A stretch of 64,000 nt of DNA from SLRI01 sp964402505 (GTDB lineage Bacteria; Pseudomonadota; Alphaproteobacteria; Geminicoccales; Geminicoccaceae), in assembly GCA_964402505.1 (NCBI GenBank), contig CAYOCP010000023.1:11693-75692 (forward strand), read 5' to 3'. Under the pieces are notes generated by a model, which was given only the letters and a program-made list of their open reading frames with translations, was not told the DNA's origin and did no database searches. Below, in pieces: positions 25,377 through 34,661 of the stretch; the first letter of the stretch is position 1; every line of letters starts with the position of its first letter. The position numbers were made by a program, and so were the translations under genes.

Positions 25377-27647
25377 TCAGTTGACGAAGTATTTGCCGTA
25401 GGTGCCGGCATAGCTGCCGCTGTCGGCATAGCCGTACTGCGCGTGCTTCTTGACGTCGACGCGCGAGAGCACGACCCCGGCGAGATCGCCGCCAGCCTCC
25501 TGGATCTGCCGGATGCCGGCATTCGCCACGTTGCGCGGGGTCTGCTGCCAGCGCACGACATAGAGCGTCTTGTCGACGAGGCCCGAGAGGATCAGGCTGT
25601 CGGCGACGGCGCCGACCGGCGGGCTGTCGATGATCACGAGATCGTAGTCGCGGGTGACCTCCCTCAGCAGGCGCCGCAGCGATTCGCCGCGGAAAAGATC
25701 CGGCGGGCTGACCGGAGCGAGACCGGCCGGGATGAATCGGAGCCCCGACCTCTCGTCGGTGCGGATCGCCTGGCTCATCAGGAGGTCGCCATAGAGCAGA
25801 TCGGCCAGCCCGTTGGTGTTCGCCACCCGGAAGACCTCGTGGAGCCGCGGCCGGCGGAGATCGGCGTCGATCAGGAGCGTGCGCAGGCCGGCGCGCGCCG
25901 ATTGCCGGGCCATGGCCGCCGAGATCAGGGACTTGCCCTCGACCGGCACCGACGAGGTGATGAGGACGGAGCGCGTCGACCGCTCGCGGTCGGCGAGGAA
26001 GATGCTCGTGCGAACCCGCTGCAGCGCTTCGGCGAAAGCCGATTGCGGCTTCTTCAGGATGTACTCCTCGGGCGTCATCTCCCTGGTCTCGCGCCGGGTC
26101 AGATCGGGCACCAGCGCCAGCGCCCGAAGGCCGCTCGATGCCACCACCTCCTCCGCACTGCGAAAACCGAAGCCATTGTCCCAGCGCTCCAGCAGGAAGA
26201 CGAGGACGGCGCCGACGAGACAGGCAGCGCCGAAGGCGAGCAGCACGATCAGCTTCTTGTCGGGCCAATAGGGATCGACCGGCAGCACCGCCGCCGATAG
26301 CACCACCGCATCGGCCTGCTGCAGGTTCTGCACCTCGCTCACCTCGCGCAGGCGCTGCAGAAAGCTCTCGTAAAGCTCGCGTGCGCTGGTCGCGTCACGC
26401 TCGAGGTCGCGCAGGGCCACGGACGAGACGTCTTGCCCGCGCACGTCGGCTTCGAGTCGCTCGAGGCTGCCGGCAAGCTCGCGCTCGCGGGCCCGGGCCA
26501 CCTCGACCTCGTTGCTGAGATCCTCGACGACGCGGTCGACCTCGTCGATCATCTTGCTGCGCAGCGATGCCATCTCCGCCTCGGCATTGATCCTTTGCGG
26601 ATGGCGTTCGCCGTAGACCGCCTGCAGCTCCGAGAGACGCCGCTGCAGGAGGCTCTCCTCCTGGCGCAGGTTGGCGAGCAGTGGCGAGGTCAGGACGTTG
26701 CTCGCCGCGCGCACCCCGCCGGGCGACCTGAGCAGGTTGCGCACCTGGTTGAAGCGCGCCTCCGCCTCGGCCCGCGCCGCCTGCGCCGTCGCCAGCTGAC
26801 CGTTGAGATTGGCAATCTGCTGGGCCAGCGGATCGGCCCGTCCTTCGGCGCTGATGCCGTTCCTGGACTGGAAGTCGACGACACGCTGCTCGGCGGCGAT
26901 CACCCGCTCGCGCATCTCGTCGACCCGCTCACGCAGCCAGTTGGTCGCGCGCTGGCCGATCGCGAACTTGGTCTCGAGCTGATTGGCGATGTAGGCATCC
27001 GCTATCGCGTTGGCGATGCGCTGCGCCTTCTCCGGCTGCTCCGCGACGAAGCGGATCTCCAGCACGTAGGAGCGGCTGACCTGCTGCACCGAAAGCCCGT
27101 CGCGGAAGCGGCCGATGGCGCGGATGCGCTCGCTCTCGCCGTTTTGCAGCCGATCGCCGAGGGCGAGCGCCTCGCGCTCGGCGAAGCCGTCGCCGAGAAC
27201 CAGCTCCATGATCGGCCGTGGGACATGGGCGAGCCAGTCGATTCTCCGCCAGAAGGGCTGGCGGTCGGGGTCGAGACCGGTGTTGAACTCGGCATCGTCC
27301 ATCAGCCGCAGATCGTCGATCATGCGGGCGGCGAAGGCGCGTGAGGTCAAAAGCTCGATCTCGCTCTCGATGGTCGACGCATCGGCCTCGAAGGTGCCAC
27401 CGACCTCGGGCAGATCGATGACCATCGGCTGGCCGGGCTGGATCCTGACGAGGGTCTCGGCCCGAAAGAGTGGAACCGTGGTCTGGGCGTAGCCGATGGC
27501 CGCCGCGGTGAAGAGAGCGATGGTGCCGATCAGCCAGAGCTTGCGCCGCCAGATGGCCCGCAACACGCCGCGCGGGTCCAGCTCGTCGCCGGACGTGGTC
27601 GGCTCGGGCTCGGCGCCACCGGCAAATCGCGTGATCTCTCTCGCCAT
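25377..27647 (-). CDS. Polysaccharide co-polymerase / tyrosine autokinase (Wzc/ExoP type)
   Basis: About 756 residues. A Wzz domain is bounded by two membrane helices (about 33-52 and 430-450) with a long periplasmic coiled coil between. A BY-kinase domain follows, with Walker A VPVEGKS near 575, Walker A' LLIDADLRRPRLHEVF and Walker B LVIIDSPPVGAVADS. A tyrosine-rich tail (YGYADSGSYAGTYGKY) provides autophosphorylation sites. Such proteins control chain length and export of capsule or exopolysaccharide. No other polysaccharide genes are adjacent, so it is an orphan here. ATG 27647 is preferred because an AAGGA site precedes it and the likely promoter lies too close to the alternative ATG 27707. 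Confidence 0.9.
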   Translation of the reverse strand: MAREITRFAGGAEPEPTTSGDELDPRGVLRAIWRRKLWLIGTIALFTAAAIGYAQTTVPLFRAETLVRIQPGQPMVIDLPEVGGTFEADASTIESEIELLTSRAFAARMIDDLRLMDDAEFNTGLDPDRQPFWRRIDWLAHVPRPIMELVLGDGFAEREALALGDRLQNGESERIRAIGRFRDGLSVQQVSRSYVLEIRFVAEQPEKAQRIANAIADAYIANQLETKFAIGQRATNWLRERVDEMRERVIAAEQRVVDFQSRNGISAEGRADPLAQQIANLNGQLATAQAARAEAEARFNQVRNLLRSPGGVRAASNVLTSPLLANLRQEESLLQRRLSELQAVYGERHPQRINAEAEMASLRSKMIDEVDRVVEDLSNEVEVARARERELAGSLERLEADVRGQDVSSVALRDLERDATSARELYESFLQRLREVSEVQNLQQADAVVLSAAVLPVDPYWPDKKLIVLLAFGAACLVGAVLVFLLERWDNGFGFRSAEEVVASSGLRALALVPDLTRRETREMTPEEYILKKPQSAFAEALQRVRTSIFLADRERSTRSVLITSSVPVEGKSLISAAMARQSARAGLRTLLIDADLRRPRLHEVFRVANTNGLADLLYGDLLMSQAIRTDERSGLRFIPAGLAPVSPPDLFRGESLRRLLREVTRDYDLVIIDSPPVGAVADSLILSGLVDKTLYVVRWQQTPRNVANAGIRQIQEAGGDLAGVVLSRVDVKKHAQYGYADSGSYAGTYGKYFVN

Positions 27648-27723
27648 GTCGAGGCCATCCTTGCTGAAATCGTCCGGGCAGCGGCACGGCGGCCGCAGAT
27701 CGGACATTGCCCGACCATCGGCA

Positions 27724-27753
27724 TCTATAGCAAATCACCGGTCGGCTTTGCAA
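27724..27753 (-). promoter_or_regulatory. Predicted sigma-70 promoter of the tyrosine autokinase gene
   Basis: On the minus strand, TTGCAA (27753-27748) and TATAGA (27729-27724) are 18 nt apart inside the only clearly A/T-rich patch of the area. Transcription would start near 27717, which fits translation from 27647 better than from 27707. Confidence 0.45.
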
Positions 27754-27836
27754 GAAAAACCTGGTTGTTGCCAAGTAATGGTAAATGGAAAATTAACCTC
27801 TGTTCTTAACCTCCGGGCAATCATCTGATGGCGGCA

Positions 27837-28757
27837 TCAGAGCGCGGGACCGGCTCGCGGGTCGAGGGCGTCCTGCAGACCGTCGCCGAGGAGATTGAAC
27901 GCGATGACGGCGAGGAAGATCAAGACACCCGGCCAAACCGCCAGATGGGGCGCCTGCCAGATCAGCTCCTGGGCGTTGGTCAGCATGTTGCCCCAGCTCG
28001 GCATTGGCGGCTGGATGCCGAGGCCGAGAAAGCTCAGGACCGATTCGGTCAGCATGATGTTGCCGATCGAAAGGGTGGTCGCGACGATGATCGGCGAGGC
28101 GACGTTCGGCAGCACGTGGCGCGTGGCGATGCGCCAGGGTCCGGCGCCGAGCGCTTGCGCCGCCCGCACATGATCCCGCTCCTTCTGGCTCAGGACGGCA
28201 GACCGCACGAGCCGGGCAATCGTGGTCCAGCCGAAGAGCGCCACCAGGAGCACGATGCGCAGCACGCTGGCGAAGCCGCCTTCGGCGAAAGCTCGAGGCA
28301 GGCCGAGCTTGGTGGTGTCGACGGCGGCCAGCACGATCAAGAACGGCAGGAGGGGCAGCGCGATGATGGCATCGGTCAGCCGCATCAGGATGGCGTCGAT
28401 GCGTCCGCCGGCATAGCCCGCCGCTAAACCGACGGCAGTGCCGATCGAAGCGGTGAGGAGCGCGCCGCCGAGACCGACAGCGAGCGAGACCCGACCGCCT
28501 GCGAGCAGACGCCAGAGGAGATCGCGCCCGAGCTCGTCCGTGCCGAGCGGATGCTCGAGGCTGACCGGCGCCAGCCGGGCGAAGAGGTTGACCTCCTGCC
28601 CTTCCAGCCCGAAGGCGGTGCCGAGCGTCGGCCCGACGGTCACGGCGAGCGACAGGGCGAACAGCAGCCCGCCGGCGAGCACGGCCAAACGGTGGCTGCG
28701 AAAGCGGCCCCGGAAGCGCCACCCGCCACCGAGCCGCAAGCGCGTCTCAGCCGCCAT
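27837..28757 (-). CDS. Peptide-type ABC transporter permease (OppC/DppC family)
   Basis: 306 residues and about six membrane helices. The N-terminal OppC-like periplasmic stretch carries LGTDELGRDLLWRLLAGGRVSL. The EAA loop DHVRAAQALGAGPWRIATRHVLPN, which docks an ATPase, lies near 185-210, followed by the family end GDGLQDALDP. It works with the OppB-like permease whose stop it overlaps by 11 nt. ATG 28757 is used; ATG 28784 in the same frame would lengthen the overlap to 38 nt. No ATPase gene follows, so the energising subunits must come from elsewhere. Confidence 0.87.
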   Translation of the reverse strand: MAAETRLRLGGGWRFRGRFRSHRLAVLAGGLLFALSLAVTVGPTLGTAFGLEGQEVNLFARLAPVSLEHPLGTDELGRDLLWRLLAGGRVSLAVGLGGALLTASIGTAVGLAAGYAGGRIDAILMRLTDAIIALPLLPFLIVLAAVDTTKLGLPRAFAEGGFASVLRIVLLVALFGWTTIARLVRSAVLSQKERDHVRAAQALGAGPWRIATRHVLPNVASPIIVATTLSIGNIMLTESVLSFLGLGIQPPMPSWGNMLTNAQELIWQAPHLAVWPGVLIFLAVIAFNLLGDGLQDALDPRAGPAL

Positions 28758-29703
28758 GGTCGATCCGGGGATCGAAGTAGCCATAGGCCAGATCGGCGAG
28801 GAGATTGGCGAGAAGCGTCACCAGCGTCGCGAGCAGGAGCGCCACCAGCGCCAGGTTGTAGTCATTGCCCAGGATCGCGTCGTAGATCAGCTTGCCCATG
28901 CCGAGATAGGCGAAGATCGTCTCCACCACGAGCGCACCGGAGAAGAGCGAGCCCAGATGCAGGGCCGTGATGGTGATCATGGCGAGCGCCGTGTGCGGCA
29001 GGGCGTGGCGAACGACGATGGCCGTGGTCGAAAGCCCCTTCATCCGGGCGGTGCGGATGAAGTCCTCCCGCAGCGCCTCGATCATGGCCGCCCGTACGAA
29101 GCGAATGAACGTGCCGGTGGTGAGCAGCGTGAGCGTCGCCACGGGCAGGATCAGATAACGGAGCCGCTCGAATAGGCCGCTTGCGCCGATCGGGGCGCTG
29201 CCGCCCGCCGGCAACCAGCCGAGCTCGACCGAGAAGAGAATGATGAGCAGGAGGCCGAGCCAGAAGGACGGCATGGAGAACCCCGCAAAGGCCAGAAGAT
29301 TGATCGTGGTGTCGACCGGCCCCCGCGGATGAAGGGCGGCCAGGATGCCGGCGGGCACGGCGATCACGAGGGCGAGCACGAGGCTCGTGCCCATCAGGAG
29401 CAGCGTGTTGAGCAACCGCGGCCCGATGACCTCGATCGCCGGCCGGGCATAGAGGCGGGAGTAGCCGAGGTCGCCACGGAGGGCGCCGGCGAGCCAGCGC
29501 CCGTAGCGCTCGTGCAGGGGCACGTCGAGACCCTGCAGCGCCTTGAGCCGGGCCGCGTCGGCAGTCGAAAGGTTCGGATCGGCGCTGACCATGAGGTCGA
29601 TCGGATCGCCCGGCATCAGCCCGATCAGCCCGTGGATCAGGAACGACATGACGAGGAGCAGGAGGAGGACTCCGCCGAGCCGTCGGGCGAGGTAGCGCGT
29701 CAT
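28747..29703 (-). CDS. Peptide-type ABC transporter permease (OppB/DppB family)
   Basis: 318 residues with the canonical OppB start (YLARRLGGVLLLLLVMSFLIHGL), the GDLGYSR motif near 95, about six membrane helices, the EAA loop EDFIRTARMKGLSTTAIVVRHALPH near 215-240, and the family ending YGYFDPRIDHGG. It pairs with the OppC-like protein to form the pore of a di/oligopeptide or related importer. ATG 29703 has AAGGGA about 8 nt upstream. It lies 48 nt after the substrate-binding protein gene. Confidence 0.88.
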   Translation of the reverse strand: MTRYLARRLGGVLLLLLVMSFLIHGLIGLMPGDPIDLMVSADPNLSTADAARLKALQGLDVPLHERYGRWLAGALRGDLGYSRLYARPAIEVIGPRLLNTLLLMGTSLVLALVIAVPAGILAALHPRGPVDTTINLLAFAGFSMPSFWLGLLLIILFSVELGWLPAGGSAPIGASGLFERLRYLILPVATLTLLTTGTFIRFVRAAMIEALREDFIRTARMKGLSTTAIVVRHALPHTALAMITITALHLGSLFSGALVVETIFAYLGMGKLIYDAILGNDYNLALVALLLATLVTLLANLLADLAYGYFDPRIDHGG

Positions 29704-29751
29704 GCCGCATCCCTTCAGCGCATCGGCCCCGATGCCGCCCGAAGGGCCGGC

Positions 29752-31425
29752 TCAGCCGCCATCGGCGATCCGCCAATGCTCGACCCCGAGGCTGGTCGCT
29801 CCCATGTGGCCGGTCGGCTCGACACCTTCGAGCCACGTGGGCCAGATGTGCGCATCGGCGCGGAAATAGAGCGGCAGGGCCGGCAGCTCTGTCGCGTAGA
29901 TGCGCTGCAGCTCGTGCCAGAGCGCCACCCGCTGGTCGCGGTCGAGCGTGACCTCGATCAGGTCGATCAGCTCGTCCATCCGCGCATTCCTGAAGCCCGG
30001 GTAGTTCTGCCCGGACCAGCCATTGGCGGCGGCCGGAATCTCCTCTGAATGCAGGGTCGAGCGCGGCACGTTCTCGGGGCTCGAGATCCAGGCGTACATG
30101 GCGAGGCCATCGAAGCGTCGCCTCGTCATCGTCTCGCCGAAAAGGACACGGGCCGGCTCGTTGTGGATGCGCACATCCACCCCGATCCTCCGCCACATCG
30201 ACTGCAGCACCTGCTGGACGAGCTCGCGCGAGCGGTTGCCGGCGGTGGTCATGAGCGTCAGCTGCAAGGCCTCGCCGGCGGCCCTGTGGCGAACGCCGTC
30301 TTGCCACGCGCTCCAGCCGGCCTCGTCCAGAAGCGCGCCGGCCTCCTCCAGATCCTCGACATAGCTCGGCACCTCCGCCGTGTAGACCCAGTCGAGCGGG
30401 TTGACCGATGTCTGCGCCACCGCCTGGCGGCCGGCGAAGAGCTGCCGGCTCAGCGCCTCCCGGTCGATCCCCTGGATCAGGGCGAGACGAACCCGGCGGT
30501 CGGCCAGAATCGGATTGTCGAGGTTGAAATCGATATGCTCGTAGATCAATCCCGGCTTGTAAAATACCCGGAAGCGGTCGCCGTGCCGCTCTTCGAAGGC
30601 GATCGCCTGGTCGAGCGAGAGGCCGAGGCTGCCCTCGATCATGTCGATCTCGCCCGAGAGCAGGTTGGCCTCGAGAGCGGCCGTGTTCTCGATCGTGCGG
30701 ATGACGATCTCCTCGAAGGCGGCAGGCTCGCCCCACCACTCGGGATTGCGCTCGAGGGCTATGAAGGCGCCGGCATCGAGGCTGGCGATGCGATAAGGGC
30801 CGAGTGCGAGGCCCGGGTTGGTGGGGTCGGTGTCGAAAAGGGTCCGGTTGCGATAGGTCTTCGGATCCGCCTCGAACACCGGCCGCTCCAGATGTTCCGG
30901 GAGCAGGCGGAAATCGTTGATCGCATCGTACTGGAAGCCGAGCTTCTCGTCCTCGAGGATGAAGGTCTTGTCGTCGACCCGCTCGAGACCGATGATGCGG
31001 CGATAGAACTCGGCGTTGCTGATGCCGGCCTCCGGATGCTTGCCGACCTCGAGGGTGAAGGCGACGTCGGCCGTCGTGACCGGCGTGCCGTCGCCCCAGC
31101 GCGCCTCGGGATCGATGGTGTAGGTGGTCCGCATGCCCCTCGTGCCGTCCGCATGCTCGACGATCTCCGCCGTCCCCGCCTCCAGGCTCGGCAGCGCCGT
31201 GCAGAGGTAGCAGCGAAGGTTCCAGTCCGCGTCGAACTGGGTGAACGGCCGATGCGTGAAGCCGAGCACGTAGCTCTTCGCCGCCATGCTCTCGATGTCG
31301 GGGTTGAGGGTCGAGGGATACTGGGTCATCCCGATGGTCAACCGATCGGGGCCGGCGTGGCCCATGCCGGCGAGGAGCAGCGACGCGGCCAGCGCCAGAT
31401 TGGTCGAATGCCAGAACCGGTCCAT
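29752..31425 (-). CDS. Peptide-type ABC transporter substrate-binding protein
   Basis: 557 residues with a Sec signal peptide (about 1-23, LALAASLLLAGMGHAG) and an SBP_bac_5 fold. The family features seen are PSTLNPDIESMAAKSYVLGF near the N-terminus, GDGTPVTTADVAFTLEV near 120, and a C-terminal lobe ending with the lid region around ALPLYFRADAHIWPTWLEG. It delivers peptides or another solute to the permeases encoded just downstream. Its signal peptide has no lipobox cysteine, so it is a free periplasmic protein. ATG 31425 has GGGGAG upstream; an earlier in-frame start at 31503 would precede the signal peptide with a non-hydrophobic tail. Confidence 0.9.
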   Translation of the reverse strand: MDRFWHSTNLALAASLLLAGMGHAGPDRLTIGMTQYPSTLNPDIESMAAKSYVLGFTHRPFTQFDADWNLRCYLCTALPSLEAGTAEIVEHADGTRGMRTTYTIDPEARWGDGTPVTTADVAFTLEVGKHPEAGISNAEFYRRIIGLERVDDKTFILEDEKLGFQYDAINDFRLLPEHLERPVFEADPKTYRNRTLFDTDPTNPGLALGPYRIASLDAGAFIALERNPEWWGEPAAFEEIVIRTIENTAALEANLLSGEIDMIEGSLGLSLDQAIAFEERHGDRFRVFYKPGLIYEHIDFNLDNPILADRRVRLALIQGIDREALSRQLFAGRQAVAQTSVNPLDWVYTAEVPSYVEDLEEAGALLDEAGWSAWQDGVRHRAAGEALQLTLMTTAGNRSRELVQQVLQSMWRRIGVDVRIHNEPARVLFGETMTRRRFDGLAMYAWISSPENVPRSTLHSEEIPAAANGWSGQNYPGFRNARMDELIDLIEVTLDRDQRVALWHELQRIYATELPALPLYFRADAHIWPTWLEGVEPTGHMGATSLGVEHWRIADGG

Positions 31426-31592
31426 GGGCGGGCGCTCCCCGGCGCTGTAGGAAGGTGACGGTGGCTCCGGCACCGACATGCGGCATGGCGCATGCCTTGC
31501 CAAGGCTTTCCGCGCCGGGTGACCCCTGAAGGCGGCGCCGCCCGCGAGCCGCCAAGCTCATGAAACACCGTGAAAACGTCTCGAGCAGGCTC

Positions 31593-33086
31593 TCAGGCAG
31601 CCAACTCGGGCTCGAAGGCGCGGGCAAGGGTCCTCATGCCGGCCTCGATCTCGGCTCCGGCGAGCCCCGCATAGCCCAGCAGCAGGCCGCGACGGGCCGG
31701 CCGCTCCTGATGGAGAGCGGCGAGCGGGGTCACCTCGATACCCAGCTCGCGGGCCCTCGCGGCCAACGCGACGTCGTCCGCTGCGCCATTGAGATAGCCC
31801 ACGAGATGCATGCCCGCCGCGGCCGGCCGAAGCTGGAGCCGGTCTCCCAGATGGCGCCGCGCCGCCTCCAGAAGCAGCGTCTGACGGTCGGCATAGAGGG
31901 CGCGCATCCGGCGGATATGCGCGGCGAGCGAGCCGTCCTTGATGAACTCGGCGAGCACCGGCTGGACCAGCATCGAAGGGTGGGTGTCGGTCAGGCGACG
32001 GACCGCGGCGAAGACATCGACGAGATGCCGTGGCACCACCATGTAGCCGAGGCGCAGGGCCGGGAACATGACCTTGCTCATGGTGCCGACATAGATGACG
32101 CGGCCGTCGACATCGAGCCCCTGCAGCGCCGCGAGCGGCCGGCCGGTGTAGCGATACTCGCTGTCGTAATCGTCTTCGAGAATGAAGGCGTCGGCGCCCC
32201 TCGCCCATTCCAGCAGCTCGAGCCGTCGCGCCAGGCTCATGGTGACGCCGAGCGGGAACTGGTGCGAGGGTGAGGTGCAGGCCATGCGCGCGCCCGAGGC
32301 ACGGCGGCGGCCGCCGGCGACGTCGAGGCCCTCTCCGTCCACCGGCACCGGCACGGTGGTGGCACCGCCGGCGACGAGTGCCCCGATCAGGCCCGGGTAG
32401 CCCGGCTCCTCGACCCAGACGGAATCGCCTGGATCGAGCAGCGCGCGGATCGCCAGATCGAGCGCCTGCTGGGCACCCGAGACGATGAAAATCTGCTCCG
32501 GCGTGCAGCGAACGGCACGAGCCGCTCCGAGATGCGCCGCCAGCGCCTCGCGCAGCGGCGGATGGCCCGCCGGCTCGCTGCCGATCAGGAGGCTCCGCGA
32601 CGGATTGCGCCAGCATCGGGCGAGAAGCCTCGACCAGTCCTCGAAGGGAAAGCTCGCGAGCTCGGGCAATCCGGGCGCGAAGGCGCGCGGACGGCTGCCA
32701 TGCTGGCGGAGTGCGGCGAGGCGGGCACCCTGCCGCGACGGTCCGGGCGGAGCCGCGGCTGCATCGGCCATGGCCTCCGGACCCGGCCTTCGGGCGTGCA
32801 GGGCGTCCTCGGGAAGCTGTCGGCTGACGAACGAGCCGGCCCCGACCCGGCCCTCGAGATAGCCTTCCGCGAACAGCTGGTCGTAGGCGGCGAGCACGGT
32901 GTTGCGTGACACCGCCAGATCGACAGCGAGCGAGCGCGTCGACGGCAGTCGGGCGCCCGGCTGGAGGCGGCCCTCGAGAATGGCCGCGCGAAGCGCGAAG
33001 TAGAGCTGGCGATGCAACGGGCCGCTCGCCTTCGGATCGATCGCGATGGAGGCGAGATAGAGGGGAGCCTGGCGGGACCGGACCAT
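31593..33086 (-). CDS. MocR/PdxR-family regulator (GntR winged helix fused to aminotransferase fold)
   Basis: 497 residues. A GntR-type winged helix lies at about 10-80 (LHRQLYFALRAAILEGRLQPGARLPSTRSLA, SRNTVLAAYDQL). A fold-type I aminotransferase-like domain follows, with the PLP lysine in YVGTMSKVMFPALRLGYMV near 315 and EDDYDSEYR near 285. MocR proteins use PLP as an effector and usually control a divergent metabolic gene; PdxR controls vitamin B6 synthesis. The divergent neighbour here is pyruvate kinase, 159 nt away, and no pdx gene is next to it. ATG 33086 has GAGG upstream; the frame stays open to 33383 but that part overlaps the pyruvate kinase gene. Confidence 0.88.
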   Translation of the reverse strand: MVRSRQAPLYLASIAIDPKASGPLHRQLYFALRAAILEGRLQPGARLPSTRSLAVDLAVSRNTVLAAYDQLFAEGYLEGRVGAGSFVSRQLPEDALHARRPGPEAMADAAAAPPGPSRQGARLAALRQHGSRPRAFAPGLPELASFPFEDWSRLLARCWRNPSRSLLIGSEPAGHPPLREALAAHLGAARAVRCTPEQIFIVSGAQQALDLAIRALLDPGDSVWVEEPGYPGLIGALVAGGATTVPVPVDGEGLDVAGGRRRASGARMACTSPSHQFPLGVTMSLARRLELLEWARGADAFILEDDYDSEYRYTGRPLAALQGLDVDGRVIYVGTMSKVMFPALRLGYMVVPRHLVDVFAAVRRLTDTHPSMLVQPVLAEFIKDGSLAAHIRRMRALYADRQTLLLEAARRHLGDRLQLRPAAAGMHLVGYLNGAADDVALAARARELGIEVTPLAALHQERPARRGLLLGYAGLAGAEIEAGMRTLARAFEPELAA

Positions 33087-33189
33087 GAGCCGACCTCTGT
33101 CGGGAGCGCATCGGAGACGCTGAATGGCCCTTTGGTTCTGCTCGAATCCGGCGCTCGGGGCAAGCCACCGGGCGCAGGGCCGCTCTGCC

Positions 33190-33218
33190 GTGACACCCGG
33201 TGTTGCATCGTCTATGGA
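33190..33218 (+). promoter_or_regulatory. Predicted sigma-70 promoter of pyruvate kinase
   Basis: GTGACA (33190-33195) and TATGGA (33213-33218) are separated by 17 nt, and the pyk start follows 27 nt after the -10 box. Five of six and four of six positions match consensus. The site lies in the region shared with the divergent MocR gene, so it could be a MocR target. Confidence 0.45.
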
Positions 33219-33245
33219 CAGCCGGAGCGCATCAGGGAGGACGGC

Positions 33246-34661
33246 ATGCGACGTGGGCGCAGTGCAAAGATTGTCGCCACCCTCGGCCCGGCCAGCTCGA
33301 CCGCTGACGTGATCGTGGCGCTGGCCAAGGCGGGAGCCGACGTTTTCCGCTTCAACTTCAGCCATGGCAGCCACGACGATCATGCCGAACGGCTGGTCAT
33401 GGTGCGCGCGGCGGAGCGCGAGATCGGCCGGCCGATAGGTGTCCTCCTCGACTTGCAGGGACCGAAGCTGCGAATCGGCCGGTTCGTTCTCGGCCGCGTC
33501 GGGCTGACCCGTGGCGAATCATTTCGCCTCGACCTCGACCAGGCCACCGGCGACCAGCGCCGGGTGCAGTTGCCCCACCCCGAGATCTTCGCGGCACTTC
33601 GCCCCGGCACTGAGCTTCTCCTCGACGACGGCAAGATCCGCCTCAAGGTCGAGAGCTGTGGCCCCGACCATGCCGAGACCACCATCATGACCGGCGGCGG
33701 GCTCTCCGACCGCAAGGGCGTGAACGTGCCGAACGTGGTGCTGCCGATCGCGGCCATGACGGAGAAGGACCGCAAGGACCTGCAGGTCGGGCTCGACCTC
33801 GGCGTCGACTGGGTGGCGCTCAGCTTCGTCCAGCGCCCCGAGGACATGGCCGAGGCGCGGCGGCTGGTCGCCGGCCGGGCGGCGCTCATGGCGAAGATCG
33901 AGAAGCCGGCGGCGATCGACCGGCTCAACGAGATCATCGAGCTCTCGGATGCCATCATGGTGGCGCGTGGCGATCTCGGGGTGGAAATGCCGCCCGAGGT
34001 GGTGCCGCGGCTGCAGAAGAGGATCATTCGCGCCGCCCGCGAGGCCGGCAAGCCGGTCATCGTCGCGACCCAGATGCTGGAGAGCATGATCCAGAATCCG
34101 GCGCCGACCCGAGCCGAGGCGTCGGACGTGGCGACCGCCGTCTATGACGGCGCCGACGCCGTGATGCTCTCGGCCGAGAGCGCCGCCGGGGAGTATCCCG
34201 TCGAGGCCGTCGCCATTATGGATCGCATCATCAAGCAGGTGGAGCAGGACGACCTCTATCGCTCCTATATCGAGGCCTTCCACGCCCAGGTCGAGCGCAC
34301 CTCCGCCGACGCCATCACCTTCGCCGCCAACCACGTCGCCCATACCATGCAATCGGCGGCGATCGTGACCTACACGACCTCGGGGGCCACGGCGCTCAGG
34401 GCCTCGAGGGAGCGGCCCGACCGGCCCATCCTCGGGCTCATCACCCGCATGGTCACCGCCCGCAAGCTGGCGCTCGCCTGGGGCGTTCACGCGGTCTTCT
34501 GCGAGGACGCCAACGATCTCGACGAGATGGTCCAGAAAGCCCGCCAGCACGCCAAGGCCGAAGGCTTCGCCCAGCCCGGCGCCAGCATCGTGGTGACCGC
34601 CGGACTGCCCTTCGGCACGCCGGGCGCAACCAACCTGCTTCGCATCGCCTGGGTCACCTGA
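33246..34661 (+). CDS. pyk: Pyruvate kinase
   Basis: 471 residues, standard bacterial length. It has the N-terminal KIVATLGPASS, the substrate region FRFNFSHGSHDDH near 35, the active-site lysine segment LMAKIEKPAAIDRL near 215-230, and the signature IMVARGDLGVEMP near 240. A helical C-terminal domain carries the region where allosteric effectors bind in relatives. It converts phosphoenolpyruvate and ADP to pyruvate and ATP in glycolysis. ATG 33246 is preceded by AGGGAGG. The stop overlaps the convergent TauE-family gene by 8 nt. Confidence 0.95.
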   Translation: MRRGRSAKIVATLGPASSTADVIVALAKAGADVFRFNFSHGSHDDHAERLVMVRAAEREIGRPIGVLLDLQGPKLRIGRFVLGRVGLTRGESFRLDLDQATGDQRRVQLPHPEIFAALRPGTELLLDDGKIRLKVESCGPDHAETTIMTGGGLSDRKGVNVPNVVLPIAAMTEKDRKDLQVGLDLGVDWVALSFVQRPEDMAEARRLVAGRAALMAKIEKPAAIDRLNEIIELSDAIMVARGDLGVEMPPEVVPRLQKRIIRAAREAGKPVIVATQMLESMIQNPAPTRAEASDVATAVYDGADAVMLSAESAAGEYPVEAVAIMDRIIKQVEQDDLYRSYIEAFHAQVERTSADAITFAANHVAHTMQSAAIVTYTTSGATALRASRERPDRPILGLITRMVTARKLALAWGVHAVFCEDANDLDEMVQKARQHAKAEGFAQPGASIVVTAGLPFGTPGATNLLRIAWVT

